From NCBI GenBank assembly GCA_963645405.1, contig CAVISR010000044.1, positions 1 through 23,204 of the forward strand: 23,204 nt of DNA. The letters are read 5' to 3'. Each line of letters starts with the position of its first letter. The stretch's first letter is position 1. Source of the DNA: Colivivens sp963645405. Its GTDB lineage: Bacteria; Bacteroidota; Bacteroidia; Bacteroidales; Bacteroidaceae. Positions 1 through 6,777 of the stretch are shown here, in pieces. The notes beneath the pieces were generated by a model. It saw only the letters and a list, made by a program, of their open reading frames with translations. It searched no databases and was not told the DNA's origin. A program made the translations under genes and the position numbers.

Positions 1-110
1 CACGTGCCATACAAACCGATAAAATCGGTGCGGGCACAAATTGACTTTGCAAAAAATTAACACTACTGAAAATGAGGGATTTCCGTAGGCATATGCTGCA
101 ATGCGGGTTA

Positions 111-136
111 ACGCTTTCGGAGAAAGCTAGCTCCTA
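111..136 (+). repeat. 26-base hairpin element, copy 1
   Basis: The sequence reads ACGC, then a six-base stem GCTTTC / GAAAGC around a GGA loop, then TAGCTCCTA. Two more copies lie at 22605-22630 (inverted) and 22692-22717. The stem of the third copy is GCTCTC / GAGAGC, so both arms changed together and pairing was kept. This suggests a dispersed structured repeat. I do not recognise a named family. Confidence 0.7.
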
Positions 137-159
137 TTGCCACCCACTTTCCCTCCCAC

Positions 160-173
160 GCCATCCGGATGGC
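160..173. repeat. 14-base perfect palindrome
   Basis: GCCATCCGGATGGC equals its own reverse complement. It sits between the hairpin element and the 22-base repeat array, about 170 bases past the acyltransferase stop codon. It could be a protein-binding site or chance; nothing else in the sequence decides this. Confidence 0.5.
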
Positions 174-237
174 AAGTCCATCCCTTCAGGAGAGGCTTCC
201 CCAGCCCCGAGTACTGTTCCATAGATTTATGGCTCAT

Positions 238-347
238 ACAACCGGTTGCATAAGCCAAGACAACTGATTGTATAAGCCGGGACGACCGCTTGTATAAACC
301 AAGACTTTCGCTTGTATAAATCAAGACGACTGATGGTTTCTGTCTCA
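238..347 (-). repeat. 22-base tandem repeat array after the acyltransferase gene
   Basis: Four units (238-259, 260-281, 282-303, 304-325) share the core TTGTATAA plus a CCAAG-like end. The third and fourth match at 18 of 22 positions and the second and third at 16 of 22. A degenerate fifth unit occupies 326-347 and ends exactly on the stop codon of the acyltransferase gene (345-347). Read on the minus strand, the array therefore starts at that stop codon and runs downstream. Confidence 0.85.
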
Positions 348-1595
348 CCCAATAATCCACTTGCTGCCGGGAAGGAACGAGATGAGTTTTGAGACGGCGG
401 CACAGCACACGAAGCAAAGGAGGGCACTCAGGGGAATTGCCACACTAATGGGGATGAGGGGATTGGCGGGGTCACCGTTCACAAAGTACTGGGCGATGGG
501 TGTGATGAAGAAGACGTGCATGAGGTACATGCCAAACGACAGCTTGCTGATGTCGGTTATGATGCGAGGTGCTTTTGCCTGCTTGATGCATGTGAAGAGG
601 GTGAACAGTCCGAAAGAGGCAAGCAGCACGTTGGGGGTACAGAATTCCCATGCGTACTCGAGCATACCGAGATGGATGGGATTGCCGGGCACGCCCATGC
701 TCCAGTGGGACCAGAAGGTGTAGGCTCCACCGAGAAGGAAGCATACATTGCCTATGACGATGCGACGCCTCGTGTCCCACTTTATGTGGAAACGGATGTA
801 ATGTGCCATCACGAGGTAGCCCAGATAACCGGAGCAGTACCACAGTGCATGGTACTTGTTCCACCAACATTCGCCCCATACGTCTTCCAGGGGCGTGAGC
901 TTGTGGAGAAAGGGAAGGAAGGTGGAAAGGGCAAAGAAAAGGAGGAACAGCCGCTCGTCACGGGCTGAAGCCTTCTCAAGCCATGGGGAGACGACTGGAA
1001 TGATGAGATAGAGGGAAATGAGCGGGTACATGAACCACAAGTGGTAGGCATTGGAAGGAAAGTTGAACGGCATGCGGAGTAAAAGGCTGGCGGATTCGGT
1101 CCAAGTGAACTCGCCCAACAATGCGGGCACAGTGGCATAGAGTGCCATGAATATGAACATGGGCGGCAGAATGCGAAGGAAACGCCGCTTGTAGAATGAG
1201 CCCATGGTGACGCCAGGCTTCATCGGCACAAGCAGGAATGCTGACACGATGATGAACAAAGGCACACAGGTGCGCGAAAGTCCGCCATTCCAGAAGGGAA
1301 GCCAAAAACGGTTTGCCTCATTGGGAACGACAGTCATGTTCTCTCCCAAACCGGACAGGTTTGTAACGTAAAAATTCTCGGCTGCATGCACCATCATTAC
1401 CATGAAGCATGCCACGACGCGGATATAGTCGATGAATACCAGGCGTTCTTGGGGTGCAGCCGCTGTCTTAGCCACTGAATCTGAGTAAGGTTTTTCCATT
1501 GTGTCTGTAGTAGAATGTGTATTTGTAGTAGAATGTGTGTCCATAATAGGATGTGTGAGTGTTGGTTGGTTGTAAAGACTGGTATTTGTAGTCAT
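345..1595 (-). CDS. Membrane acyltransferase, acyltransferase 3 family
   Basis: This is an integral membrane protein of the acyltransferase 3 family (OatA/WecH-like), which moves acyl groups, often acetyl, onto cell-surface sugars. The family signature is the first hydrophobic segment, RLVFIDYIRVVACFMVMMVH, with its conserved DYIR and terminal His. About nine more hydrophobic segments follow, and FYKRRFLRILPP is the typical basic loop. The substrate cannot be read from the sequence. The start is uncertain: ATG at 1595, 1544 and 1499 are all in frame. The 1499 start would leave about 20 residues before the first membrane segment, usual for the family, while the longer N-terminus is a Thr/Ser-rich repeat tract (HSTTNT, HSTTDT). 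The gene lies 53 bases after aroE and may belong to the same transcript. Family certain; start about even. Confidence 0.85.
   Translation of the reverse strand: MTTNTSLYNQPTLTHPIMDTHSTTNTHSTTDTMEKPYSDSVAKTAAAPQERLVFIDYIRVVACFMVMMVHAAENFYVTNLSGLGENMTVVPNEANRFWLPFWNGGLSRTCVPLFIIVSAFLLVPMKPGVTMGSFYKRRFLRILPPMFIFMALYATVPALLGEFTWTESASLLLRMPFNFPSNAYHLWFMYPLISLYLIIPVVSPWLEKASARDERLFLLFFALSTFLPFLHKLTPLEDVWGECWWNKYHALWYCSGYLGYLVMAHYIRFHIKWDTRRRIVIGNVCFLLGGAYTFWSHWSMGVPGNPIHLGMLEYAWEFCTPNVLLASFGLFTLFTCIKQAKAPRIITDISKLSFGMYLMHVFFITPIAQYFVNGDPANPLIPISVAIPLSALLCFVCCAAVSKLISFLPGSKWIIG
1506..1538 (-). repeat. 18-base tandem repeat at the 5' end of the acyltransferase gene
   Basis: The 15-mer TGTAGTAGAATGTGT occurs at 1506-1520 and 1524-1538, 18 bases apart, with a degenerate third relative around 1541-1556. 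Eighteen bases is six codons, so in the gene's frame it gives the repeated HSTT(N/D)T. It lies just upstream of the in-frame ATG at 1499 and is why the start of this gene is ambiguous. Confidence 0.75.
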
Positions 1596-1648
1596 TGTTT
1601 GTGATTGTAGATGAAACAAAGCGGATGATTGCTGTGGCAGAGCTGTGT

Positions 1649-2389
1649 TCAGTCAATCAGCCCGTTCCAAATCTCCCATGAAGCAATGGCTTGCAGCACG
1701 AGCATCTCATAGCCGTTCTTGGTGGCTGCTCCATGGAGGCGACCCATCCGCAGGAACTTGGTTTCCTCGGGATTATACACAAGGTCGTAGAGCAGGTGTT
1801 CGGGGGTGAGACATTCGTAGGGAATGACTGCACACTCGTCGACATTGGGGAATGTGCCAAGCGGAGTGCAGTTGACGATTACTTTGTATCTCGCCATCAG
1901 TTCGGGAGTGAGTTCATCGTAGGTGACTCTACCCTCCCCTTTGGTGCGTGAGACGGACTGGGTGTTGAGTCCCAGTTTGTGGAGTCCGTAGGTTATGGCA
2001 AGCGATGCGCCTCCGGTGCCAAGCACAAGGGCATCGGTGTGTCGGTGCTGAAGCAGGGGACGGATGGAGTTCATGAATCCGATGACATCGGTGTTGAATC
2101 CCTTCAGCGTGTGGTTGTCGTGGTCAATCCTCACCACATTCACTGCACCTATGCTTCGGGCTTCCTCGCTCAGCGAGTCCATCATCTTCATGACGTCCTG
2201 CTTGTAGGGAATGGTGACATTGAGCCCTACCAAATTCTTGTCTTTCACTACATCGAGAAAGTCCTGCGCCACAGGTATCTCGTAGTTGGAGTAGACGGCA
2301 TTGATGCCTTCTGCTGCAAATTTCTCTGTGAAGAACTTCCTGGAGAATGAATGTCCAAGTGTCTTCCCTATCAATCCGTATTTCTTCAT
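1649..2389 (-). CDS. aroE: Shikimate dehydrogenase
   Basis: It reduces 3-dehydroshikimate to shikimate with NADPH, in the cytoplasmic pathway to chorismate, the precursor of aromatic amino acids and menaquinone. The 246-residue product is slightly short for the family but complete. The shikimate-binding serines (GHSFS, residues 12-16) are present, as are the catalytic lysine in NVTIPYKQ (K63) and aspartate in GFNTD (D101). The nucleotide loop VLGTGGAS is at 122-129 and the C-terminal NGYEMLVLQA helix is present. An in-frame extension upstream to 2647 is only the menG gene read in another frame. The ATG at 2389 overlaps the menG stop as ATGA, which fixes the start and indicates translational coupling. 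Confidence 0.97.
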   Translation of the reverse strand: MKKYGLIGKTLGHSFSRKFFTEKFAAEGINAVYSNYEIPVAQDFLDVVKDKNLVGLNVTIPYKQDVMKMMDSLSEEARSIGAVNVVRIDHDNHTLKGFNTDVIGFMNSIRPLLQHRHTDALVLGTGGASLAITYGLHKLGLNTQSVSRTKGEGRVTYDELTPELMARYKVIVNCTPLGTFPNVDECAVIPYECLTPEHLLYDLVYNPEETKFLRMGRLHGAATKNGYEMLVLQAIASWEIWNGLID

Positions 2390-3126
2390 TTTTTGCCAGT
2401 GTACATGCAGCACATGCCAAACGCAAGGTACTTGTAGGTCACATCGAGGAAACCTGCCTCGCTGAAGTGGCGTGCCATTTGTGGTCCCTGCTCGATTGCC
2501 ACCATTGTGGCAGGCAGGTATTTGTATGCTTTCTTGTCGTGGGAGAACAATCGGCCCATCGTTGGCATGAGGTAGCGGTTGTAGACGGCAAACACTTGTT
2601 TCATGGGGAAGGTGCGCGGAGCACAGAGGTCGATGACCACCAGGCAACCGTCATTGGCAAGCACACGGTGCATCTCCTTCAGACAGGTGTCGATGTGGGC
2701 AAAGTTGCGCAGGGCAAAAGCTGACATGACGACATCGAACTCTCCATCACCGAACGACAGGTGGGAGCAGTCTTCATGACTGAACTTGATTTTGTCGGCA
2801 AGTCCGGCATCTGCCACTTTCTTGCGTCCCACATTCATCATCTGCTCGGAGATGTCGCAGCCCTGGATTTCATCGGGATGGAGCGACTTGTATGCCTGCA
2901 AGGCAAGGTCGCCGGTACCGGTTGCCACATCAAGCACACGCGAGATGTGGGAAGGATGGATGGTGCGGATGGTCTTGATGGCAGTCTTGCGCCACAGCTT
3001 GTCGATTCCCAACGAGAGTACATGGTTGAAAGCATCATAAGTAGAGGCGATATTGTCGAACATCGCCTCCACCTGTTTTCCCTTTGATGTACCGGAGCTG
3101 TATGGTTTTATCGCTTCGACAGCCAT
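2386..3126 (-). CDS. ubiE: Demethylmenaquinone methyltransferase (MenG/UbiE)
   Basis: This SAM-dependent C-methyltransferase carries out the last step of menaquinone synthesis, demethylmenaquinone to menaquinone. The Bacteroidota use menaquinone, so the MenG role is meant rather than ubiquinone synthesis. The 246 residues have the family layout: MFDNIASTYDAFNHVLS-GID-WR near the N-terminus, SAM motif LDVATGTGD (65-73), the acidic ribose-binding D91, ALRNF (138-142), LPTMGRLFS and a C-terminal AGF--V-Y--L-FG. The start at 3126 puts 21 residues before MFDN, as in relatives. It overlaps purC by 19 bases and aroE by 4, so it is an internal operon gene. Confidence 0.96.
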   Translation of the reverse strand: MAVEAIKPYSSGTSKGKQVEAMFDNIASTYDAFNHVLSLGIDKLWRKTAIKTIRTIHPSHISRVLDVATGTGDLALQAYKSLHPDEIQGCDISEQMMNVGRKKVADAGLADKIKFSHEDCSHLSFGDGEFDVVMSAFALRNFAHIDTCLKEMHRVLANDGCLVVIDLCAPRTFPMKQVFAVYNRYLMPTMGRLFSHDKKAYKYLPATMVAIEQGPQMARHFSEAGFLDVTYKYLAFGMCCMYTGKK

Positions 3127-4055
3127 TCAGTCACGTTGTTATCGATTCTTGATGCAATGTCGTCGGACTCTGCCTTGCAGAACTTCTCGCCGGTGATGTG
3201 CTCGTAGAGTTCAATGTAGCGGTCGCTGATGGAAGCTGCGAACTCGTCGGTGATTTCAGGCATAACCTGTCCGGGCTGGTTCATGAAGTTGTGGTCGATG
3301 AGCCACTGGCGCACGAACTCCTTGGACAGCTGGCGCTGTGGTTCTCCCTTTGCGAACTTCTCCTCGTAGCCTTCTGCATAGAAGTAGCGTGAAGAGTCGG
3401 GGGTGTGGACCTCATCGATGAGATATACCTTGCCGTCGCGCTTGCCGAACTCATACTTTGTGTCAACAAGGATAAGTCCCTTTTCGGCTGCAATCTTTGT
3501 ACCGAGTTCGAAGAGCTTGTAGGTGTATTCTTCCATCACCTCATAGTCTTCCTTGCTCACGATGCCCTGTGCGATGATTTCTTCCTTTGAGATGTTCTCG
3601 TCGTGTCCTTCGTCAGCCTTGGTTGTAGGAGTGATGATTGGGTGTGGAAACTTCTGGTTTTCCTTCATTCCGTCGGGCAACTGCACACCGCAGAGTGTGC
3701 GCTCGCCTTCCTTGTAGGCTCTCCATGCAGAGCCGGTGAGATAGCCACGGATGATCATCTCAACGCGGAAGCCTTCGCACTTCAGTCCGACTGTAACCAT
3801 CGGGTCGGGTGTAGCCAGTTTCCAGTTTGGGATTCCTGCCTCGGCAGATGCATCAAGGAACTTGGCTGCAATCTGGTTGAGGGTCTGACCCTTGAACGGG
3901 ATGCCCTTTGGCAATACTACATCGAAAGCACTGATACGGTCGGTAGCAACCATTACTATCAAGTCATCATTGATGTTGTAAACATCACGAACCTTTCCGT
4001 GGTAAACACTCTTCTGTCCAGGAAAGTTAAAGTCTGTCTGTGTTAGCGTCTTCAT
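3108..4055 (-). CDS. purC: SAICAR synthetase (phosphoribosylaminoimidazole-succinocarboxamide synthase)
   Basis: It joins aspartate to CAIR using ATP to form SAICAR, in de novo purine synthesis in the cytoplasm. The 315 residues match the longer PurC form found in Bacteroidota and yeast rather than the roughly 240-residue form of E. coli. Visible family motifs are GKVRDVYN near residue 20, ATDRISAFDVVLP, the EMIIRGYLTGSAW block and the metal- and substrate-binding EVHTPDSSRYF. The ATG at 4055 lies inside the end of phoH (29-base overlap) and the stop lies inside menG (19-base overlap). Purine genes in these bacteria are usually not clustered, and no other pur gene is present here. Confidence 0.97.
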   Translation of the reverse strand: MKTLTQTDFNFPGQKSVYHGKVRDVYNINDDLIVMVATDRISAFDVVLPKGIPFKGQTLNQIAAKFLDASAEAGIPNWKLATPDPMVTVGLKCEGFRVEMIIRGYLTGSAWRAYKEGERTLCGVQLPDGMKENQKFPHPIITPTTKADEGHDENISKEEIIAQGIVSKEDYEVMEEYTYKLFELGTKIAAEKGLILVDTKYEFGKRDGKVYLIDEVHTPDSSRYFYAEGYEEKFAKGEPQRQLSKEFVRQWLIDHNFMNQPGQVMPEITDEFAASISDRYIELYEHITGEKFCKAESDDIASRIDNNVTEWLSKR

Positions 4056-5142
4056 TTTCTATATGTAAATTAATATGATTGAGTTCTCTTTGTGTGTCTC
4101 GCGTTACAAATCCCTGTGCATCCACTTGCAATTCTCCTTGCACATCTCTCTGTGCATTTCTTTGCAATTCCCTTTGTGCCTCACGCTGTGCCTCTCTCTG
4201 CGCATCGTATGCCTTATATGCATTCACGATGCGGGTGACGAGTTTATGACGCACGATGTCCTTTTCGTCCATCTGTATGAAACTGATGCCCTTCACTCCC
4301 TCGAGCACTTCCATTGCCTCCATCAGTCCGGAGCGGACGGAGCGCGGAAGGTCAATCTGGGTGGGGTCGCCGGTAACAATCATCTTGGTGTTGTGTCCCA
4401 TACGGGTGAGGAACATCTTGATTTGCTGCGGAGTGGTGTTCTGTGCCTCATCGAGAATGACTACGGCATCGTTGAGTGTTCGTCCTCTCATGAATGCCAG
4501 CGGTGCAATCTGAATGGTCTGCACATCCATGTATTCCTGCAGTTTCTGTGCTGGAATCATGTCCTGCAAGGCATCGTACAAGGGCTGCAGATACGGGTCA
4601 ATCTTCTCCTTCATGTCGCCCGGAAGGAAACCGAGTTTCTCGCCTGCTTCCACTGCAGGTCGACTGAGAATGATGCGGCGTATTTCCTTGTTCTTCAATG
4701 CTCTTACGGCAAGTGCAATGCTCACGTATGTCTTTCCCGAACCGGCAGGACCTACGGCAAAAAGGAGGTCGTTTGTCTGATAGTCGTCCACCAGCCGTTT
4801 CTGGTTGTCGCTCCTCGGCACGATTGCCTTTCCGCTTATGCTGTAGCAGATGGCAGAGCTGTCGCCCCCGTCAGGACCGTCCTGCAGTCCGTCGTTTTTG
4901 ATTATCCTTACGATAGCTTCCTCAGTGAGGGAATTGTACTTGGCACAGTACTCCCGCAGTTTCTGGAAGTTCTCTTCAAACGAGCACATCTCCTCTTCAT
5001 CGCCCAACACCTTCATCACATTGCCGCGTGCAACGATGCGGAGCTTCGGGTAAAGTGCCTTAATTATCTGTATGTTGCAGTTGTTGACCCCATAGAAGGT
5101 CAACAAGTCGATATCGTCAAGAACTATATGTTTTTCTATCAT
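4027..5142 (-). CDS. PhoH-like P-loop ATPase with a repetitive C-terminal tail
   Basis: This is a cytoplasmic ATPase of the PhoH family, linked to RNA metabolism and phosphate or stress responses; its exact job is not settled even in model species. The N-terminal part (about 1-100) is the KH-like region common to the long PhoH type. The ATPase core follows, with Walker A GPAGSGKT (131-138), the RPAVEAGEKLGFLPGD block, Walker B VVILDEAQ (227-234) and TGDPTQIDLP (257-266). The core ends near NAYKAYD at residue 313. The last 58 residues are extra: ten four-residue units resembling AQRE, then a short end that overlaps the start of purC. Low complexity and period suggest the tail arose by slippage. 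Confidence 0.93.
   Translation of the reverse strand: MIEKHIVLDDIDLLTFYGVNNCNIQIIKALYPKLRIVARGNVMKVLGDEEEMCSFEENFQKLREYCAKYNSLTEEAIVRIIKNDGLQDGPDGGDSSAICYSISGKAIVPRSDNQKRLVDDYQTNDLLFAVGPAGSGKTYVSIALAVRALKNKEIRRIILSRPAVEAGEKLGFLPGDMKEKIDPYLQPLYDALQDMIPAQKLQEYMDVQTIQIAPLAFMRGRTLNDAVVILDEAQNTTPQQIKMFLTRMGHNTKMIVTGDPTQIDLPRSVRSGLMEAMEVLEGVKGISFIQMDEKDIVRHKLVTRIVNAYKAYDAQREAQREAQRELQRNAQRDVQGELQVDAQGFVTRDTQRELNHINLHIENEDANTDRL
4084..4203 (-). repeat. 12-base tandem repeat encoding the PhoH tail
   Basis: Ten consecutive 12-base units encode AQRE, AQRE, AQRE, LQRN, AQRD, VQGE, LQVD, AQGF, VTRD and TQRE (residues 314-353). Similarity decays toward the stop codon: the first three units are identical as protein and the last ones are barely recognisable. 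The unit length is a whole number of codons, so copy-number change keeps the frame. Confidence 0.85.
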
Positions 5143-5175
5143 TTTTCGTCTCAGATTGCTTTAGCGCACATCAGT

Positions 5176-6660
5176 TCATTTGGATATTTCCCTTTCAAGC
5201 GCCTGCTTCAGTACCTTAAAATAATCAGAAGGTTCAACATCTTTCAACAAATCGGGCCAAACCTGCCTTACTTCCTCGGGGACCAACTTGCATGCATGAC
5301 GCAAGTAGAGCAAGAATTCGTCGAATCGTTGCAACCTCAGGCAGCAGACAGCCAAATAGACGTAGGCATGGATTTGGCAGGGGTCTTTCCTCCTTGCCCT
5401 GACCACCTTCTTGAAGAAATATGCAGCAGCCTCCTTTTGCCCCACATCATAGAACTCCAAGCCTGCCCTCATAATAACAGGCAGGGATCTGCCCGACAGC
5501 TTGATTGCATCGTTGAACGCATCGAAAGCATACGCACTGCCTCCCATGTGCAAGAGAATGGCAGCTTTGAGCATAATGAAATCCACCGATTTGTCGTCGT
5601 ACTCCAACGATTGGATTATCATCCGCATGGCATCCACCTGCATGTTGCATTCAAAATAGACAGTGGATATGAGCATACGGATTTTTGCCTGGTCTTCCTT
5701 GTCCTGGACTTCATCCGCAAATTTCTCTGCAATCTCGAGATACCGGCGTGCCTCTTCCGTCTTGTCCTGAAACATCAGACACTCGGCAAGGTCGATGTAA
5801 TGGCGTTTGTCGCCACCCAGTTTCAGATATTTGCGCAAAGCCTTTTCCGCTTCTACATAATTGTTCAAAAGCCGATAGCTGAGACTTTTGGTCCCCCATG
5901 CATTGACATCGTCGGGAGAAATCGCCAAAGCAAAATCGACTGCATTCAGCGCTTCCTCCGGATTGTCAAGCACGTTGTAGAGCGAAGCCAGATACGACCA
6001 TCCGTCCTTCATGTACGGATTGTTGTCGAGGAAGAGTGTGAAGAGATTGATTTCCTCTGAAATCATATTTTCGTCGTGGCAGATACTTGATACGTCCGTA
6101 TCATAGTCGTCGCCAGTAAGCGGACCACATTTTTCTATGTAGACATCCACCCACTTGCGGATAAACGGACTCACATCATCGTCGTCCTTTTTCAAGTCTG
6201 AGAATATATCCATGATGTGAACCAAGTCGTCCTTGAATCGGTTTTTGTCATCTTCAACGGACAAGTCCAAAGTATCCAGGTCGGCGTCAATCCAGAGCTT
6301 GAAATATTCATCCGCACGTTCAAAGTCGTTGTCGAGCGCAATTGCCAGTTCTCCTTCGAAGAAATACACATCGAACTCTTCATCCGGGTCAAGACCGATG
6401 AGCAAATCTCTCGCTTCCTCGAAATGATCCATGCAGATGAGTGCATTAATCTTCGCTATCCTCAGATAGGCGTTGTCAGGATGAATGTCAAGACCTGCCT
6501 CAGCAGTTTCCAGTGCCTCCTGTATTTTTCCTTTGCGGAAGTAATACTCGGAGATGTCCGAGAAACTTTCTGAATCCAAATAGCAGGTCTTGCCCTCCTT
6601 CTTTGAATCCTCGTAAGTCTTCAATATCTGCTCTAACTCCTTTGAATCTTCGTTCTCCAT
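5176..6660 (-). CDS. Cytoplasmic TPR-repeat protein
   Basis: The 494-residue soluble, acidic protein has no signal peptide or membrane segment and is built from tetratricopeptide repeats. Clear ones run through about 31-64 (YYFRKGKIQEALETAEAGL), 217-250 (SYLASLYNVLDNPEEALNAV), 251-284 and 285-318, with further weaker helical pairs up to the end. A very acidic linker (about 128-200, including KKDDDDV) interrupts the repeats. TPR proteins act as protein-binding scaffolds; no enzymatic motif is visible and the partner is unknown. It lies 33 bases upstream of phoH and 104 bases after glnS, so it is likely co-transcribed with one or both. Confidence 0.88.
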   Translation of the reverse strand: MENEDSKELEQILKTYEDSKKEGKTCYLDSESFSDISEYYFRKGKIQEALETAEAGLDIHPDNAYLRIAKINALICMDHFEEARDLLIGLDPDEEFDVYFFEGELAIALDNDFERADEYFKLWIDADLDTLDLSVEDDKNRFKDDLVHIMDIFSDLKKDDDDVSPFIRKWVDVYIEKCGPLTGDDYDTDVSSICHDENMISEEINLFTLFLDNNPYMKDGWSYLASLYNVLDNPEEALNAVDFALAISPDDVNAWGTKSLSYRLLNNYVEAEKALRKYLKLGGDKRHYIDLAECLMFQDKTEEARRYLEIAEKFADEVQDKEDQAKIRMLISTVYFECNMQVDAMRMIIQSLEYDDKSVDFIMLKAAILLHMGGSAYAFDAFNDAIKLSGRSLPVIMRAGLEFYDVGQKEAAAYFFKKVVRARRKDPCQIHAYVYLAVCCLRLQRFDEFLLYLRHACKLVPEEVRQVWPDLLKDVEPSDYFKVLKQALEREISK

Positions 6661-6679
6661 TCAATAATGTGTGATTATT

Positions 6680-6777
6680 TATCTGCGTAGTTCTTTACCT
6701 GCATCTGTTTGATACTAATCCTTGCATCGCATGATGCTATTTCTGTATCTGCGTAGTTCTATCCCTATTTGTTTGAT
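6680..6777 (-). repeat. Degenerate repeat cluster straddling the glnS stop codon
   Basis: A block of about 33 bases beginning TATCTGCGTAGTTCT and ending TTTGAT occurs at 6680-6713 and again at 6746-6777, 66 bases apart at one end and 64 at the other. The second copy contains the glnS stop codon (6765-6767). On the minus strand the interval also shows a weaker period near 22 (repeated CAGAT or CGATGCA starts), so the distance may be three units of about 22. Confidence 0.7.

Larger units (their letters stand above)
1..344. other. Gene-free stretch downstream of the acyltransferase gene
   Basis: No credible coding region is visible; short open frames here have no recognisable content. The stretch holds a nested hairpin at 4-37 (GTGCC at 4-8 pairs with GGCAC at 33-37, and ACCGAT at 15-20 pairs with ATCGGT at 24-29 around an AAA loop), a copy of a 26-base hairpin element at 111-136, a 14-base perfect palindrome at 160-173 and a 22-base-period repeat array at 238-347. 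The nested hairpin has no following T-run, so calling it a terminator would be a guess. Confidence 0.7.

Noticed and set aside
238..347. The 22-base array as a CRISPR
   Set aside because: Units are directly adjacent with no spacers, are degenerate, and no cas genes are near.
2390..2647. An 86-codon upstream extension of aroE
   Set aside because: The extension is menG read in another frame. The ATG at 2389 gives the normal AroE N-terminus and couples to the menG stop.
4075..6060. A 661-codon open frame on the plus strand opposite phoH and the TPR gene
   Set aside because: It runs antisense across two genes and their gap, with Cys-, His- and Leu-rich composition typical of a reverse-strand shadow. 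The minus-strand proteins are clear families, so this is a by-product of their codon use.
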